This document shows, in pieces, positions 9,348 through 17,993 of a stretch of DNA of 64,000 nt. Position numbers and translations under genes: made by a program. Numbering within the stretch: the stretch's first letter is position 1; every line of letters begins with the position of its first letter. The stretch is from contig JAKLLB010000004.1 of assembly GCA_023150345.1 (NCBI GenBank), forward strand, positions 52,796-116,795. Reading direction: 5' to 3'. The stretch comes from Aquabacterium sp. GTDB taxonomy: Bacteria > Pseudomonadota > Gammaproteobacteria > Burkholderiales > Burkholderiaceae_C. Under the pieces are notes generated by a model, which had not been told where the DNA came from, ran no database searches, and saw nothing but the letters and a program-made list of their open reading frames with translations.

Positions 9348-10862
9348 TCAGGGCCCCTCTTCGTGCGGCCCGACGCTGGCCGGCCGCGGCCCCAGGCGGG
9401 CGCCGTGGCGGGCCACTTCTTCGGCCAGCGCATCGAGCACCGGCCGGCCCTTGCGGCTGGCCTCGTCGTGGTTGACCATCGCGGCCATCACCCACCAGTG
9501 GCCCTGGGTGTCGCGCACATAGCCCGCCAGTGCCACGGCATTGCGCAGGGTACCGGTCTTCAGCCGTGCCCAGCCGGTGGCTGGGCCCTGCTTGAGCCGA
9601 TTGCGCATGGTGCCGTCGATGCCGGCGACCGGCAGGCTCATCAGCAGGTCGGGCGCATGGGGGCCTTGCCACGCCACCTGAAGCAGGCGGGCCAACTGCA
9701 GCGGCGTGATGCGCTCGCTGCGAGACAAGCCCGAACCGTTGTCGAGAACCAACCCGGCGGTGTCGATGCCGTGGTCGGCGAACCACTGGCGCACCCGGTC
9801 AGCGGACAGATCGGCCGTATTGCGCTGGGGTGCCTGCGCCATCGCCGGCGCGCCCAGCTGCAGGTACAGCAGGCGCGTCAGCGGGTTGTCTGAACGCTTG
9901 TTCAGCGTGCGCAACACCTCGCCCCAGGGCCGCGACTGCCGGCGGGCGAGCAGGCGAGCCTGCGCCGGGGCTTCCGCTTCACGGGCGCGGCCGCTCCAGG
10001 TTCCGCCCATGGTCTGCCACACCCAGCGCACCTGCCGCTCGTTCAGCGCCAGCCGGTCCAGCAGGTGCAGCCGCACCCGCTGGCTGCATGCCGGCGGAAA
10101 GCCACCGCGCAGTGCCACCCGCAACACGCCAGCGGATTCGCTCACCTCGGGAGGGGACTGCCAGTCCTCGTCCCAGTCGGCGCAGGGCCGCGCACTGGGC
10201 ACCATGGCGTTGGCGTCGATTTCCAGAGCCGGCAGCGGCGGCCAGGCCCTGGCGCGCACGCGTCCGCTGGCGTCGGACTCCAACTCCACTTCCAACAGGT
10301 TCGCGTCCAGTTGCAGGGCATCGGGGATGCCGTTGTACGGGAACTCCGGCGCCTCATCGAACGGCGGCAAGCCGATGTCCGCGCGTGGCGGCTGGAACAG
10401 CGTGCGGTCGATCAGCACGTCGCCGGCGATCTCGCGCACGCCTTGCCGGCGCAACTCACCCAGCAGCGCCCACAGTTGCGGCAGGCCCAGCTCCGGATCC
10501 GCACCACCGCGCAGGACCAGGTCGCCCTGCAGCACGCCGTCGCGCACGTCGGCGGTGCTCAGCAGCTCGGTGTTGCCGCGGTGGTTGGGGCCCAGCAGGT
10601 CCAGCGCCACAGCGGTGGTCACCAGCTTCATGGTGGATCCCGGCTGCATGGGACGCGCGGCCTGCACCAGCCATCGCGGGAAACGGCCTTCCACCGGCAG
10701 CACGGCCAATGCCAGGGCATCCGGTGGCAACCCGGCGGCGTCCAGCGCAGCGTGTACGGACAGCGGCAGCGGCGCGGCATACGCAGTGGCCATCTTCGCG
10801 CCGATGATGTGCAGCGCCAGCACCGCACACAGCCATGCCGGCAGCAGGCGCAGCAATGGCAT
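9348..10862 (-). CDS. dacB: D-alanyl-D-alanine carboxypeptidase/endopeptidase, PBP4 (S13) family
   Basis: A 504-residue periplasmic penicillin-binding protein of class C. A signal peptide covers the first ~30 residues (LLPAWLCAVLALHIIGAKMATAYA). The three active-site motifs are present: S76-T-M-K79, S324-D-N326 and K435-T-G. Between the first two motifs lies the long insertion typical of S13 enzymes. The enzyme removes terminal D-Ala from pentapeptides and cuts D-Ala-mDAP cross-links. The ATG at 10862 is chosen because the signal peptide starts there. It is transcribed divergently from the amidase operon, with 162 bases between the starts, and heads a cluster of cell-wall genes. Confidence 0.93.
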   Translation of the reverse strand: MPLLRLLPAWLCAVLALHIIGAKMATAYAAPLPLSVHAALDAAGLPPDALALAVLPVEGRFPRWLVQAARPMQPGSTMKLVTTAVALDLLGPNHRGNTELLSTADVRDGVLQGDLVLRGGADPELGLPQLWALLGELRRQGVREIAGDVLIDRTLFQPPRADIGLPPFDEAPEFPYNGIPDALQLDANLLEVELESDASGRVRARAWPPLPALEIDANAMVPSARPCADWDEDWQSPPEVSESAGVLRVALRGGFPPACSQRVRLHLLDRLALNERQVRWVWQTMGGTWSGRAREAEAPAQARLLARRQSRPWGEVLRTLNKRSDNPLTRLLYLQLGAPAMAQAPQRNTADLSADRVRQWFADHGIDTAGLVLDNGSGLSRSERITPLQLARLLQVAWQGPHAPDLLMSLPVAGIDGTMRNRLKQGPATGWARLKTGTLRNAVALAGYVRDTQGHWWVMAAMVNHDEASRKGRPVLDALAEEVARHGARLGPRPASVGPHEEGP

Positions 10863-11024
10863 GGCGGTTGAAGTCACGTTTGTCTCATCGGGCTGCGGAA
10901 TTCTAGGCACGCCACGACCGGACGTACCCATGAGGCCAGGTGATGGTCGTGCTTCGCCTGGTGATCAACGCGTCCGGCGCGTACCCGTGTCGACGTGCGC
11001 GCGAAGCCGGCCACAATCGAGTCG

Positions 11025-11876
11025 ATGGCGATGCCCGCAGCGACCCCCACCCTACCTGTGCCACTGGGAGACCGGCACCGGCGGGGCATGCTCGGTGCTG
11101 CGGCCCTGGCATGGATCGGCCTGGTGCTGGCTGGTTGCGCGCCTGTGCCGATCGACACCCGCTACGTCGCCCGCTCGCAGGACAGCCGGGTACAGTTCCT
11201 GGTGCTGCACTACACCGACGAGAACCTGGCCGACTCGCTGCGCATCCTGACCGAGGGGCCGGTCTCGTCGCACTACCTGGTCAGCGACGAGACGCCGCCG
11301 CGGATCTATCGCCTGGTCGACGAAGACCGCCGTGCCTGGCATGCGGGCGACAGCCACTGGCGCGGCACCAGCATGCTCAACGCCGCCTCCATCGGTATCG
11401 AGATCGTCAACCCGGGCGCCAGTGTCGGCGCCGACGGACAACGCCGATATGCGCCGTATCCGCCGGAGCAGGTCGACCTGCTGGTGGCACTGGTCAAGGA
11501 CATCGTCGGCCGCCACGGCATCGATCCGCGACGCATCGTCGGCCACAGCGACATCGCACCGCAGCGCAAGACCGACCCGGGCCCGCTCTTCCCGTGGAAG
11601 CGGCTGGCCGACGAAGGCCTGGTGCCCTGGCCGGACGCCACACGGGTGGCCACCCTGCGGGCGGCCTACGAGTCCGAGATGCCGGCGGTGGCGTGGTTTC
11701 AGCAGCAGTTGCAGACGCTGGGCTTTCGCGTGCCCGACCACGGCACGCTCGACGATGCCACCCGCCGCGTCGTGGCCGCTTTCCAGATGCGTTACCGACC
11801 CTCTCTTCACGATGGGCAGCCAGATGCGGAGACGGCCGCCCTGCTGCGTGTGCTGAACACACCGGTCACACCGTGA
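11025..11876 (+). CDS. Lipoprotein N-acetylmuramoyl-L-alanine amidase (amidase_2) with peptidoglycan-binding domain
   Basis: About 283 residues. An N-terminal R-rich segment and hydrophobic stretch end in lipobox LAGC with Cys38, so it is probably lipid-anchored. The amidase_2 domain follows, with zinc ligands likely H in LVLHYT, H in GHSD and D in KTDPGP, and substrate-loop motif NAASIGIEIVN. A peptidoglycan-binding helix bundle (TLDDATRRVVAAFQMRYRP) closes the protein, an AmiD-like layout. It cleaves the MurNAc-L-Ala bond. The exact start is uncertain (ATG 11025, ATG 11031, or GTG 10995); none has a strong ribosome-binding site. Its TGA shares a base with the ATG of the glycosidase gene. 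A close paralogue lies at 17133-17993. Confidence 0.88.
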   Translation: MAMPAATPTLPVPLGDRHRRGMLGAAALAWIGLVLAGCAPVPIDTRYVARSQDSRVQFLVLHYTDENLADSLRILTEGPVSSHYLVSDETPPRIYRLVDEDRRAWHAGDSHWRGTSMLNAASIGIEIVNPGASVGADGQRRYAPYPPEQVDLLVALVKDIVGRHGIDPRRIVGHSDIAPQRKTDPGPLFPWKRLADEGLVPWPDATRVATLRAAYESEMPAVAWFQQQLQTLGFRVPDHGTLDDATRRVVAAFQMRYRPSLHDGQPDAETAALLRVLNTPVTP

Positions 11877-13510
11877 TGCGCCAACCGGCCGTGACAGCTG
11901 GCGGCAGCCGCACCACAGGGAGCGCCGGTCGAACCACGCCCGACCTGCATCGCCGCCGGGTCTGCCTGGCCGGTGCGGCTGCGCTCGCCGGCTGCCAGGC
12001 CATGCCCATTTCGGACACCGGTGCGGCCGCGGCAACCTTGCCGCCGCACGAAGCCCCGCCGCCAGTGCCGCGCGAGTTCCGGGCCGCCTGGGTGGCCAGC
12101 GTCGCCCAGATCGACTGGCCCAGCCGCCCCGGCCTGGGGGCCGACCAGTGGCGCCGCGAAGCGCAGGCCTGGCTGGACCTGGTTGCCGACAGCGGGCTCA
12201 ACGCCGTGGTGCTGCAAGTGCGACCCGCTGGCGATGCGTTGTATGCCAGCGCACTCGAACCCTGGAGCGAGTACCTCACCGGGGCGCAGGGGCAGGCACC
12301 CGAGGGCGCGAGGGTGCCGGCCGATGACCCGCTGCACCACTGGGTGCACGAGGCGCATCGCCGCGGGCTGGCCCTGCATGCCTGGCTCAACCCCTATCGT
12401 GCGCGACACACATCGGCGCGCACACCGCTGGTGGCGCCACACCTGGCTGTGACGCATCCGCAGGCCGTGCATCGCTACGGCGATCAGCTGTGGATGGACC
12501 CGGCCGAGCCGGCAGCGGCGCAGCGGATGCTCGACGTGGTGGACGATCTGATCGCCCGCTATGCCATCGACGGCATCCACATCGACGACTACTTCTATCC
12601 CTACCCGGCGGTGGCGACGGATGGCAGCGAGGTGGCGTTTCCGGACGATGCCGCCTGGCAGCGCTACCGAGATGGCGGCGGATTGCAGGAGCGCGCCGAC
12701 TGGCGGCGCCAGCAGGTCGATGCGCTGGTGCGCGCGCTGTGGCAACGGGTGGCGGCCGCGCGTCCTGGCGTGCGGCTGGGCATCAGCCCGTTCGGCTTGG
12801 GGCGTCCGATGTGGCGGCCCGCCGGCATACAGGGTTTCAGTCAGTACGACCGGCTGTATGCCGATGTCGAGCTGTGGCTGGAGCAGGGTTGGCTGGACTA
12901 TCTCGCGCCACAGTTGTACTGGCCTCGCGACCGCGCCGCGCAGGCCTTCGAGGTGCTGGCCGACTACTGGCACGCGCGCAACAGCCGCGCTCGCTCGGTG
13001 TGGCCGGGGCTGTACACCAGCCGCCTGCTCGACGCGCGCGACCCCTGGCCCACCGACGAGGTGCTGGGCCAGATCGACCTGCTGCGCCAGCGCGCCGACC
13101 GGCCAGGTGGCGCGGGTCACCTGCACTTCAGCGTGCGCGCGCTGCGCGACGACCCCGGCGGCATCGCGCGCCGCCTGCGTGCCGGGCCCTATGCCCAGCC
13201 CGCACTCGTGCCCGATGCGCCCTGGCGGCGCGAGGCGGCACCCGAGGCGCCGCGGGCCCGGCGCGGGGTCGATGGGCAACTGCATCTGCAGGCCGACGGG
13301 ACGTTGTCGCATTGGGTGCTGTGGCAGCGCCAGCAGGGCCAGTGGACGCTCGAACTGCGACCAACGCAACCCGGCCGGCCAGGCGCGAACACCCGTCCGC
13401 AGGTTCACGCCACCTCGGTGATCGTGACCGGCGATGCCGTGGTGGCCAGTGTGGTGCGGCCGCAAGGTCCGGAGAGCGAGCGCGTGGCGCTGCGCTGGGG
13501 GCCCGCTTGA
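11876..13510 (+). CDS. GHL10-family glycoside hydrolase lipoprotein, DigH/YngK-like
   Basis: A 544-residue protein with a lipobox LAGC (Cys40) after an unusually long 25-residue polar leader. The catalytic TIM-barrel domain begins at REFRAAWVASV and shows GHL10 marks: VVLQVRPAGDALY, HAWLNPYR, DGIHIDDYFYPYP (acidic residues at the expected active-site strand) and LGISPFG. The E. coli family member DigH cuts peptidoglycan glycan strands from which amidases have removed the stem peptides. Translational coupling to an amidase (shared A in TGATG) is what that activity would predict. A C-terminal beta-rich tail of about 100 residues is unassigned. Confidence 0.85.
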   Translation: MRQPAVTAGGSRTTGSAGRTTPDLHRRRVCLAGAAALAGCQAMPISDTGAAAATLPPHEAPPPVPREFRAAWVASVAQIDWPSRPGLGADQWRREAQAWLDLVADSGLNAVVLQVRPAGDALYASALEPWSEYLTGAQGQAPEGARVPADDPLHHWVHEAHRRGLALHAWLNPYRARHTSARTPLVAPHLAVTHPQAVHRYGDQLWMDPAEPAAAQRMLDVVDDLIARYAIDGIHIDDYFYPYPAVATDGSEVAFPDDAAWQRYRDGGGLQERADWRRQQVDALVRALWQRVAAARPGVRLGISPFGLGRPMWRPAGIQGFSQYDRLYADVELWLEQGWLDYLAPQLYWPRDRAAQAFEVLADYWHARNSRARSVWPGLYTSRLLDARDPWPTDEVLGQIDLLRQRADRPGGAGHLHFSVRALRDDPGGIARRLRAGPYAQPALVPDAPWRREAAPEAPRARRGVDGQLHLQADGTLSHWVLWQRQQGQWTLELRPTQPGRPGANTRPQVHATSVIVTGDAVVASVVRPQGPESERVALRWGPA

Positions 13511-13512
13511 CC

Positions 13513-14706
13513 ATGCGTGAACGCTTGCTCTCGCTCGATGTGCTGCGTGGGCTCACCGTCGCACTGATGATCCTGGTGAACAACCCCGGGAGCTGGGCAC
13601 ACCTGTATCCACCACTGGCGCATGCGGCCTGGCATGGCTGCACGCCCACCGACTTGGTGTTCCCGTTCTTTCTGTTCACCACCGGTGCGGCACTGGCCTG
13701 GATCTGGCCGGGGCTCGGCCGGGCCCGGCCGGGTGCATTCGCTGCGCGGGTCGGTCGGCGTGTGCTCGTCGTCTTCGCCATCGGCCTGCTGCTCAACGCC
13801 AGCCCCTTCGTGCGGTGGGGGCCTGAGGGCGACTTGGTCTGGCGCAGCCTGGAGCAACTGCGGCTGATGGGCGTGTTGCAACGCATCGCGCTGGCCTGGG
13901 GCCTGGCCGCGCTGGCGCTGCGGCTGTGCGGCGAGCGCCAGGCGTTGCCGCTGGCCGGGCTGCTGCTGCTGGTCTATTGGGCGGCCTGCGTGGCGTGGGG
14001 CGCACCGGCCGACCCGTACTCGCTGCCGGGATGGTTCGGCACGGCGCTGGACCGCGCGGTGCTGGGTGCCGGCCACCTGTACCGCGGCGAAGGCGTTCCT
14101 TTCGATCCCGAAGGCCTGGCCAGCACGGTGCCGGCGGTGGCGCAGGTGCTGTTGGGAGCGCATGTCGGGCGGGTGTTGCGGGCGGGCCAGGCGGGTTCGT
14201 CGATCGACGCCGAGGCGGCGTGGCGCTCGCTGCTCGGGCTGGCGCTGGCATGCGGTGCGCTGGGCTGGCTGTGGTCGTACGCCATGCCGGTCAACAAGAA
14301 GATCTGGACGGGCCCGTTTGTGCTGCTGACCACGGCAGCGGCCGTGTGCGTGCTGATCGCGCTGGTGGCGCGGCTGGACCTGCCGGCGCAGCGACACCGG
14401 CCCCGCCCGCGCCTGCTGCAGGCCGTGACGCGCCTGGGCGAGGTGTTCGGCCGCAATGCGCTGTTCATCTTCGTGCTCAGCGGCCTGGTGCCGCGGGTGC
14501 TGCAGTTGCTGCGCTGGCCCCGCGCGACCGACGCCAGCGGGCGCGTGCTGCACACCCATCCGGGCGACTGGGTCTGGCGCACGGTGTTCGAGCCGCTGAC
14601 GGCCGATCCGCGCCTGGCGTCGCTGCTGTTCGCGGTGGCCCAGCTGTCCGGCTATGCCGCGCTGGCATTCTGGATGGACCGGCGGCGCCTGTACATCCAC
14701 GTCTGA
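13513..14706 (+). CDS. HGSNAT/NagX-like transmembrane acyltransferase (DUF5009-type)
   Basis: A 397-residue multipass membrane protein that starts RLLSLDVLRGLTVALMILVNNPG, the hallmark of the heparan-alpha-glucosaminide N-acetyltransferase family. The conserved H-G-C-T-P-T-D-L-V-F-P-F-F-L-F segment follows. About ten hydrophobic segments are visible. Family members move acetyl groups from cytoplasmic acetyl-CoA to an amino sugar on the other side of the membrane. It starts 2 bases after the GHL10 stop codon, so it is coupled to the amidase and glycosidase. It may acetylate an amino-sugar product of glycan breakdown; this is inferred from position only. Confidence 0.82.
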   Translation: MRERLLSLDVLRGLTVALMILVNNPGSWAHLYPPLAHAAWHGCTPTDLVFPFFLFTTGAALAWIWPGLGRARPGAFAARVGRRVLVVFAIGLLLNASPFVRWGPEGDLVWRSLEQLRLMGVLQRIALAWGLAALALRLCGERQALPLAGLLLLVYWAACVAWGAPADPYSLPGWFGTALDRAVLGAGHLYRGEGVPFDPEGLASTVPAVAQVLLGAHVGRVLRAGQAGSSIDAEAAWRSLLGLALACGALGWLWSYAMPVNKKIWTGPFVLLTTAAAVCVLIALVARLDLPAQRHRPRPRLLQAVTRLGEVFGRNALFIFVLSGLVPRVLQLLRWPRATDASGRVLHTHPGDWVWRTVFEPLTADPRLASLLFAVAQLSGYAALAFWMDRRRLYIHV

Positions 14707-14713
14707 CGGCCGC

Positions 14714-15958
14714 TCATTGCAGCGGCCATGTGATCCCGTCGAGCGGCAGCGGGGCCTCGCCGTGGCCCATCAGGTGCGCGAGCAGGCTGGCCGTGCCGCA
14801 TGCGAAGGTGAAACCCAGCGCGCCGTGGCCGAGGTTGAGCCACAGGCCGGGCAGGGCGGTCGGGCCGACGATCGGCGCGCCGTCGGGCGTGGCCGGGCGC
14901 AGGCCCGCCCACGGTTCGGCGCGTTCGTAGTCGCCCGCATGCGGCAGGTCGCGCTGGGCCACCCGCCGCAGCCCACCGATGCGGTGCGGATCGATGGAAT
15001 CGTCCTCGCCGACCAGGTCGACCATCGCGGCCACCCGCAACCGGTGGCCGATGCGCGCATACAGCACCTTGCGCTCGAAGTCGGTGATGCTGGCGCGGGG
15101 GGGCACATGCTGCGGTCCGATGGGCATGTCCAGGCTGTAGCCCTTGAGGGGATACAGCGGCAGGTCCAGGCCGGCGGAGCGCGCCAGCGCGCGGCTGCCG
15201 ATGCCGGCGGCCAGCACGAAGGCGTCCGCGCCATGGCGGCCGTGGTCGCTGACCAGCGCCAGCGTGCCCGCCGCATCCTGTTCGAAGCGCAGGGCTCGGG
15301 CAGCCACCAACCCGGCGTAGCGGGGATGCTGCTGCAGCCGCTCGTACAGGCCGCAACAGAATGCATGGCAGTCGGCCACTGCCTCGTCGGCTGTGAGCAG
15401 GCCGCCCTGCAGCTGCTCGGCCAGCGTGGCCAGCGCAGGCTCGGCGGCCAGGCACTCGCTGGCGTCGAGCACGCGTCGGCCCTGGTTGTCGGCGCTGCGG
15501 GCCGCCCGCTCGAACGTTGCCCGCGTGCGGTAGACCACGAGCTTGCCAGACTCCTGCCAATCGAACGGCGGCAGGTCATGGTCACGCATCAGCATGGCCA
15601 GACAGTTGCGGCTGTACTCGCCCAGGCGAGCCAGTCGACGCGTCATTTCAAGGTTGGCACGGCCGTGGCAACGCCTCAGGAACCGTGCCACCCAGCGCCA
15701 CTGGGCCAGCTCGGCCTGCGGCCGAAAGCGCAATGGGCCATCGGGTTGGAGCAGCCACTGCACGGCCTTCAGCGGCACACCGGCATCGGCCAGCGGCGAC
15801 ACATAGCGGTAGCTCAGCTGTCCGCCGTTGCGCTGGCTTGTGCCCTGGCCCACGGCGCCGGTGCGGTCGAGCAGCGTCACCCGCCAGCCCGCCTCGGCCA
15901 GATACCAAGCGGTCGTCACGCCGACGACGCCCGCGCCGATCACCCAAACGTCACGCAT
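14714..15958 (-). CDS. FAD-dependent D-amino acid dehydrogenase-like oxidoreductase (DadA family)
   Basis: A 414-residue flavoprotein of the DAO family. The FAD dinucleotide motif is VIGAGVVGVTTAWYLAEAG (residues 5-23), followed by TSQRNGGQLSYRY, characteristic of DadA-type enzymes. The C-terminal part has WAGLRPATPDGAPIVG and LNLGHGALGFTFACG, the second FAD-contacting region. DadA deaminates D-amino acids, D-alanine best, to keto acids and passes electrons to quinone. It converges on the acyltransferase gene (7 bases between stops). Placement among peptidoglycan enzymes suggests it consumes D-Ala released by the carboxypeptidases. Other amine substrates cannot be excluded. Confidence 0.85.
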   Translation of the reverse strand: MRDVWVIGAGVVGVTTAWYLAEAGWRVTLLDRTGAVGQGTSQRNGGQLSYRYVSPLADAGVPLKAVQWLLQPDGPLRFRPQAELAQWRWVARFLRRCHGRANLEMTRRLARLGEYSRNCLAMLMRDHDLPPFDWQESGKLVVYRTRATFERAARSADNQGRRVLDASECLAAEPALATLAEQLQGGLLTADEAVADCHAFCCGLYERLQQHPRYAGLVAARALRFEQDAAGTLALVSDHGRHGADAFVLAAGIGSRALARSAGLDLPLYPLKGYSLDMPIGPQHVPPRASITDFERKVLYARIGHRLRVAAMVDLVGEDDSIDPHRIGGLRRVAQRDLPHAGDYERAEPWAGLRPATPDGAPIVGPTALPGLWLNLGHGALGFTFACGTASLLAHLMGHGEAPLPLDGITWPLQ

Positions 15959-16116
15959 GCGCTGGCGCCCGCCGGTTCACCTGTGAGTCCACGGCGCAGC
16001 GTACGCGGGCAGCGCATCGGCATGCCATGCCGGCTTGCCGCGCAGCCATAACCGGAGCCCATGTGCCCGCCGCATGCGGGCCGGCGGGCGGGCGTTCGCC
16101 GCGGGACAATGGCGGC

Positions 16117-17145
16117 ATGCAAACCGATTCCCGGCGCGATGCCCCGCGCGATGATCTTCGGCCGCCGATGCCACCCCTGAAGTCCGTCACGCTGCAGGGG
16201 TTGCGCCCCGGGCCCCGGCTCATCGTCACCGCGGCGGTGCACGGCAACGAAGTCTGCGGCACCCGCGCGATCGAGAGGCTGCTGGCCGAGTTCGATGCCG
16301 GCGAGCTGGTGCTGCGCGCCGGCACGTTGACGCTGGTGCCGGTGGCCAACCCGCTGGCCTACGCACTGAGGCAGCGCGCAGGCGACCGCAACCTCAACCG
16401 CGCGCTGGCGCCCACGAGCGAGCCGTGCGAGTTCGAGGACCTCGTGGCCAACTGGCTGTGCCCACTGCTGGCGGCGCACGACGTGCTGCTCGACCTGCAC
16501 TCCTTCCAGGCCAGCGGCCGGCCGTTCGTGATGGTGGGTCCGCTGGACAACTGCGCCACGCTCGAGCCGTTCGCGCACGCAGCACGCGAGGAGGCGCTGG
16601 CGCGCCGACTTGGCGTGGGGCGTGCGGTCGATGGCTGGCTGTCCACCTACGCAGCGGGGGTGGCGCGGCGGCAGGACGAGGCGCGCGCCCTGGGCCTGCC
16701 CGAGGCGCTGGACCAGCACCCGCGCTACGGTGTGGGGACCACCGAGTACATGCGCTCGCAGGGCGGCTGGGCGCTCACGCTGGAGTGCGGCCAGCACGAC
16801 GATCCAGGGGCACCCCTGGTGGCCTGGCGCGCCATCCGCAACACGCTGGCCCACCTGGGCCTGACCGATGAGCCCGACCCCGCGCCGGCGCCAGCGCTGG
16901 AGTCGCTGTCGCTGTACGAGGTGATCGACAAGCGCCACGCCGACGATGCCTTCGTGCGGCCCTGGCAGAGCTTCGATGTGCTGCGCCGGGGCGACCTTAT
17001 CGGCACGCGCGCCGACGGGCAGGCCGTGCATGCGCCGGGCGATGGCTGGATCGTTTTTCCCAATGCCCGGGCCCAGGCCCGCCAGGAGTGGTTCTACCTC
17101 GCGCGCAGCAGCAATCGCTGGGCTGCGCCAGCTCAGCCCGGATAG
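16117..17145 (+). CDS. Succinylglutamate desuccinylase/aspartoacylase (AstE/AspA, M14-like) family zinc hydrolase
   Basis: A 342-residue soluble protein. The zinc-binding H-x-x-E is H42-G-N-E45 and the third ligand is probably H128 in LDLHS; PLAYALRQRAGDRNLNRAL supplies the substrate-binding arginines. A C-terminal beta domain (VHAPGDGWIVFPN) is typical of AspA-like deacylases. The family removes acyl groups from amino acids or cleaves amide bonds in small substrates. No arginine-succinyltransferase pathway genes are nearby, so AstE itself is unlikely. Its neighbours are peptidoglycan enzymes, so an acylated or peptidoglycan-derived amino acid is a reasonable guess. It overlaps the convergent amidase gene by 13 bases at the 3' ends. 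Confidence 0.8.
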   Translation: MQTDSRRDAPRDDLRPPMPPLKSVTLQGLRPGPRLIVTAAVHGNEVCGTRAIERLLAEFDAGELVLRAGTLTLVPVANPLAYALRQRAGDRNLNRALAPTSEPCEFEDLVANWLCPLLAAHDVLLDLHSFQASGRPFVMVGPLDNCATLEPFAHAAREEALARRLGVGRAVDGWLSTYAAGVARRQDEARALGLPEALDQHPRYGVGTTEYMRSQGGWALTLECGQHDDPGAPLVAWRAIRNTLAHLGLTDEPDPAPAPALESLSLYEVIDKRHADDAFVRPWQSFDVLRRGDLIGTRADGQAVHAPGDGWIVFPNARAQARQEWFYLARSSNRWAAPAQPG

Positions 17146-17993
17146 GGCGCCCAGCCGCCTCGACCGTCGGCCAGGCGCAGGCCGCCGGGCGTGGTGGCCA
17201 CCTGCAGCCAGGCGGCGGTCTCGGCATCGGGCTGCCCGTCGTAGAGGCTGGGCCGATACTTCATCTGGAACACGGCCAGCACCCGTCGCGTCTGCTCATC
17301 CCAGCGTCCGTGGCGCGGCACGTCGTGACCGAGACGGGACAGGCGCTGCTGGAACCATGCCGCATCGGGCAGATCCTGCTCGAAATGGGCGCGCTGCACC
17401 TGCACCGCGGCTTCGTCCGGCCACGGGATCAGGCCCTCGTGGGCCAGGCGGCGCCAGGGGAACCGCGGCCCGGGGTCCTGCTTGTGCTGCGGCGAGATGT
17501 CGCTGTGGCCCACGATGCGGTGCGGACGCACGCCGTGGCGGCGGGCGATGTCGCGCACCAGTGCCACCACAGCGTCGATCTGTGCGTCGGCGTAGGGCTC
17601 GTAGGGCCCGGCAGGATCGCCGAGAAAACCGGGGTTGACGATCTCGATGCCGATCGACGCGGCGTTGAGCGACGTGTGGCCCTGCCAGAAGCTGGGCCCC
17701 GCATGCCAGGCACGCCGGCTCTCGTCGACCAGCCGATACACCCGCGCTGGCTCGCGGTCGACCAGGTAGTGGCTGCTGACCGGCCCCTCGGTCAACGTGA
17801 ACAACGCGCTTCCGAAGTGACCGACCGTGTAGTGCAGCACGATGAACTGCACGCGGCTGTCCTGCGCCTGCGCGCGGTAGCGGGTGTCGATCGGCAGCGG
17901 TGCCTGGGCGCAACCGGCGAGCGCAGCCACCAGCATCGCGGCGAGCACTTCGCGCGAGAGTCCCGTGGCAGACTGCATCCGCCTGGCTAGCAC
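17133..17993 (-). CDS. Lipoprotein N-acetylmuramoyl-L-alanine amidase, second paralogue
   Basis: A 286-residue amidase_2 lipoprotein with lipobox LAGC (Cys28). Motifs match the paralogue at 11025: VLHYT, WHAGPSFWQGH, NAASIGIEIVNPG, GHSDISP and KQDPGP, then a peptidoglycan-binding domain ending FQMKYRPSLYDGQPDAET. The GTG at 17993 is favoured because GAGGA lies 6 bases upstream; an ATG at 17978 is the alternative. The start overlaps the last codons of the S66 peptidase gene, so translation is coupled. It would release stem peptides in the periplasm, which the LD-carboxypeptidase can then trim after uptake. Confidence 0.9.
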   Translation of the reverse strand: MLARRMQSATGLSREVLAAMLVAALAGCAQAPLPIDTRYRAQAQDSRVQFIVLHYTVGHFGSALFTLTEGPVSSHYLVDREPARVYRLVDESRRAWHAGPSFWQGHTSLNAASIGIEIVNPGFLGDPAGPYEPYADAQIDAVVALVRDIARRHGVRPHRIVGHSDISPQHKQDPGPRFPWRRLAHEGLIPWPDEAAVQVQRAHFEQDLPDAAWFQQRLSRLGHDVPRHGRWDEQTRRVLAVFQMKYRPSLYDGQPDAETAAWLQVATTPGGLRLADGRGGWAPYPG

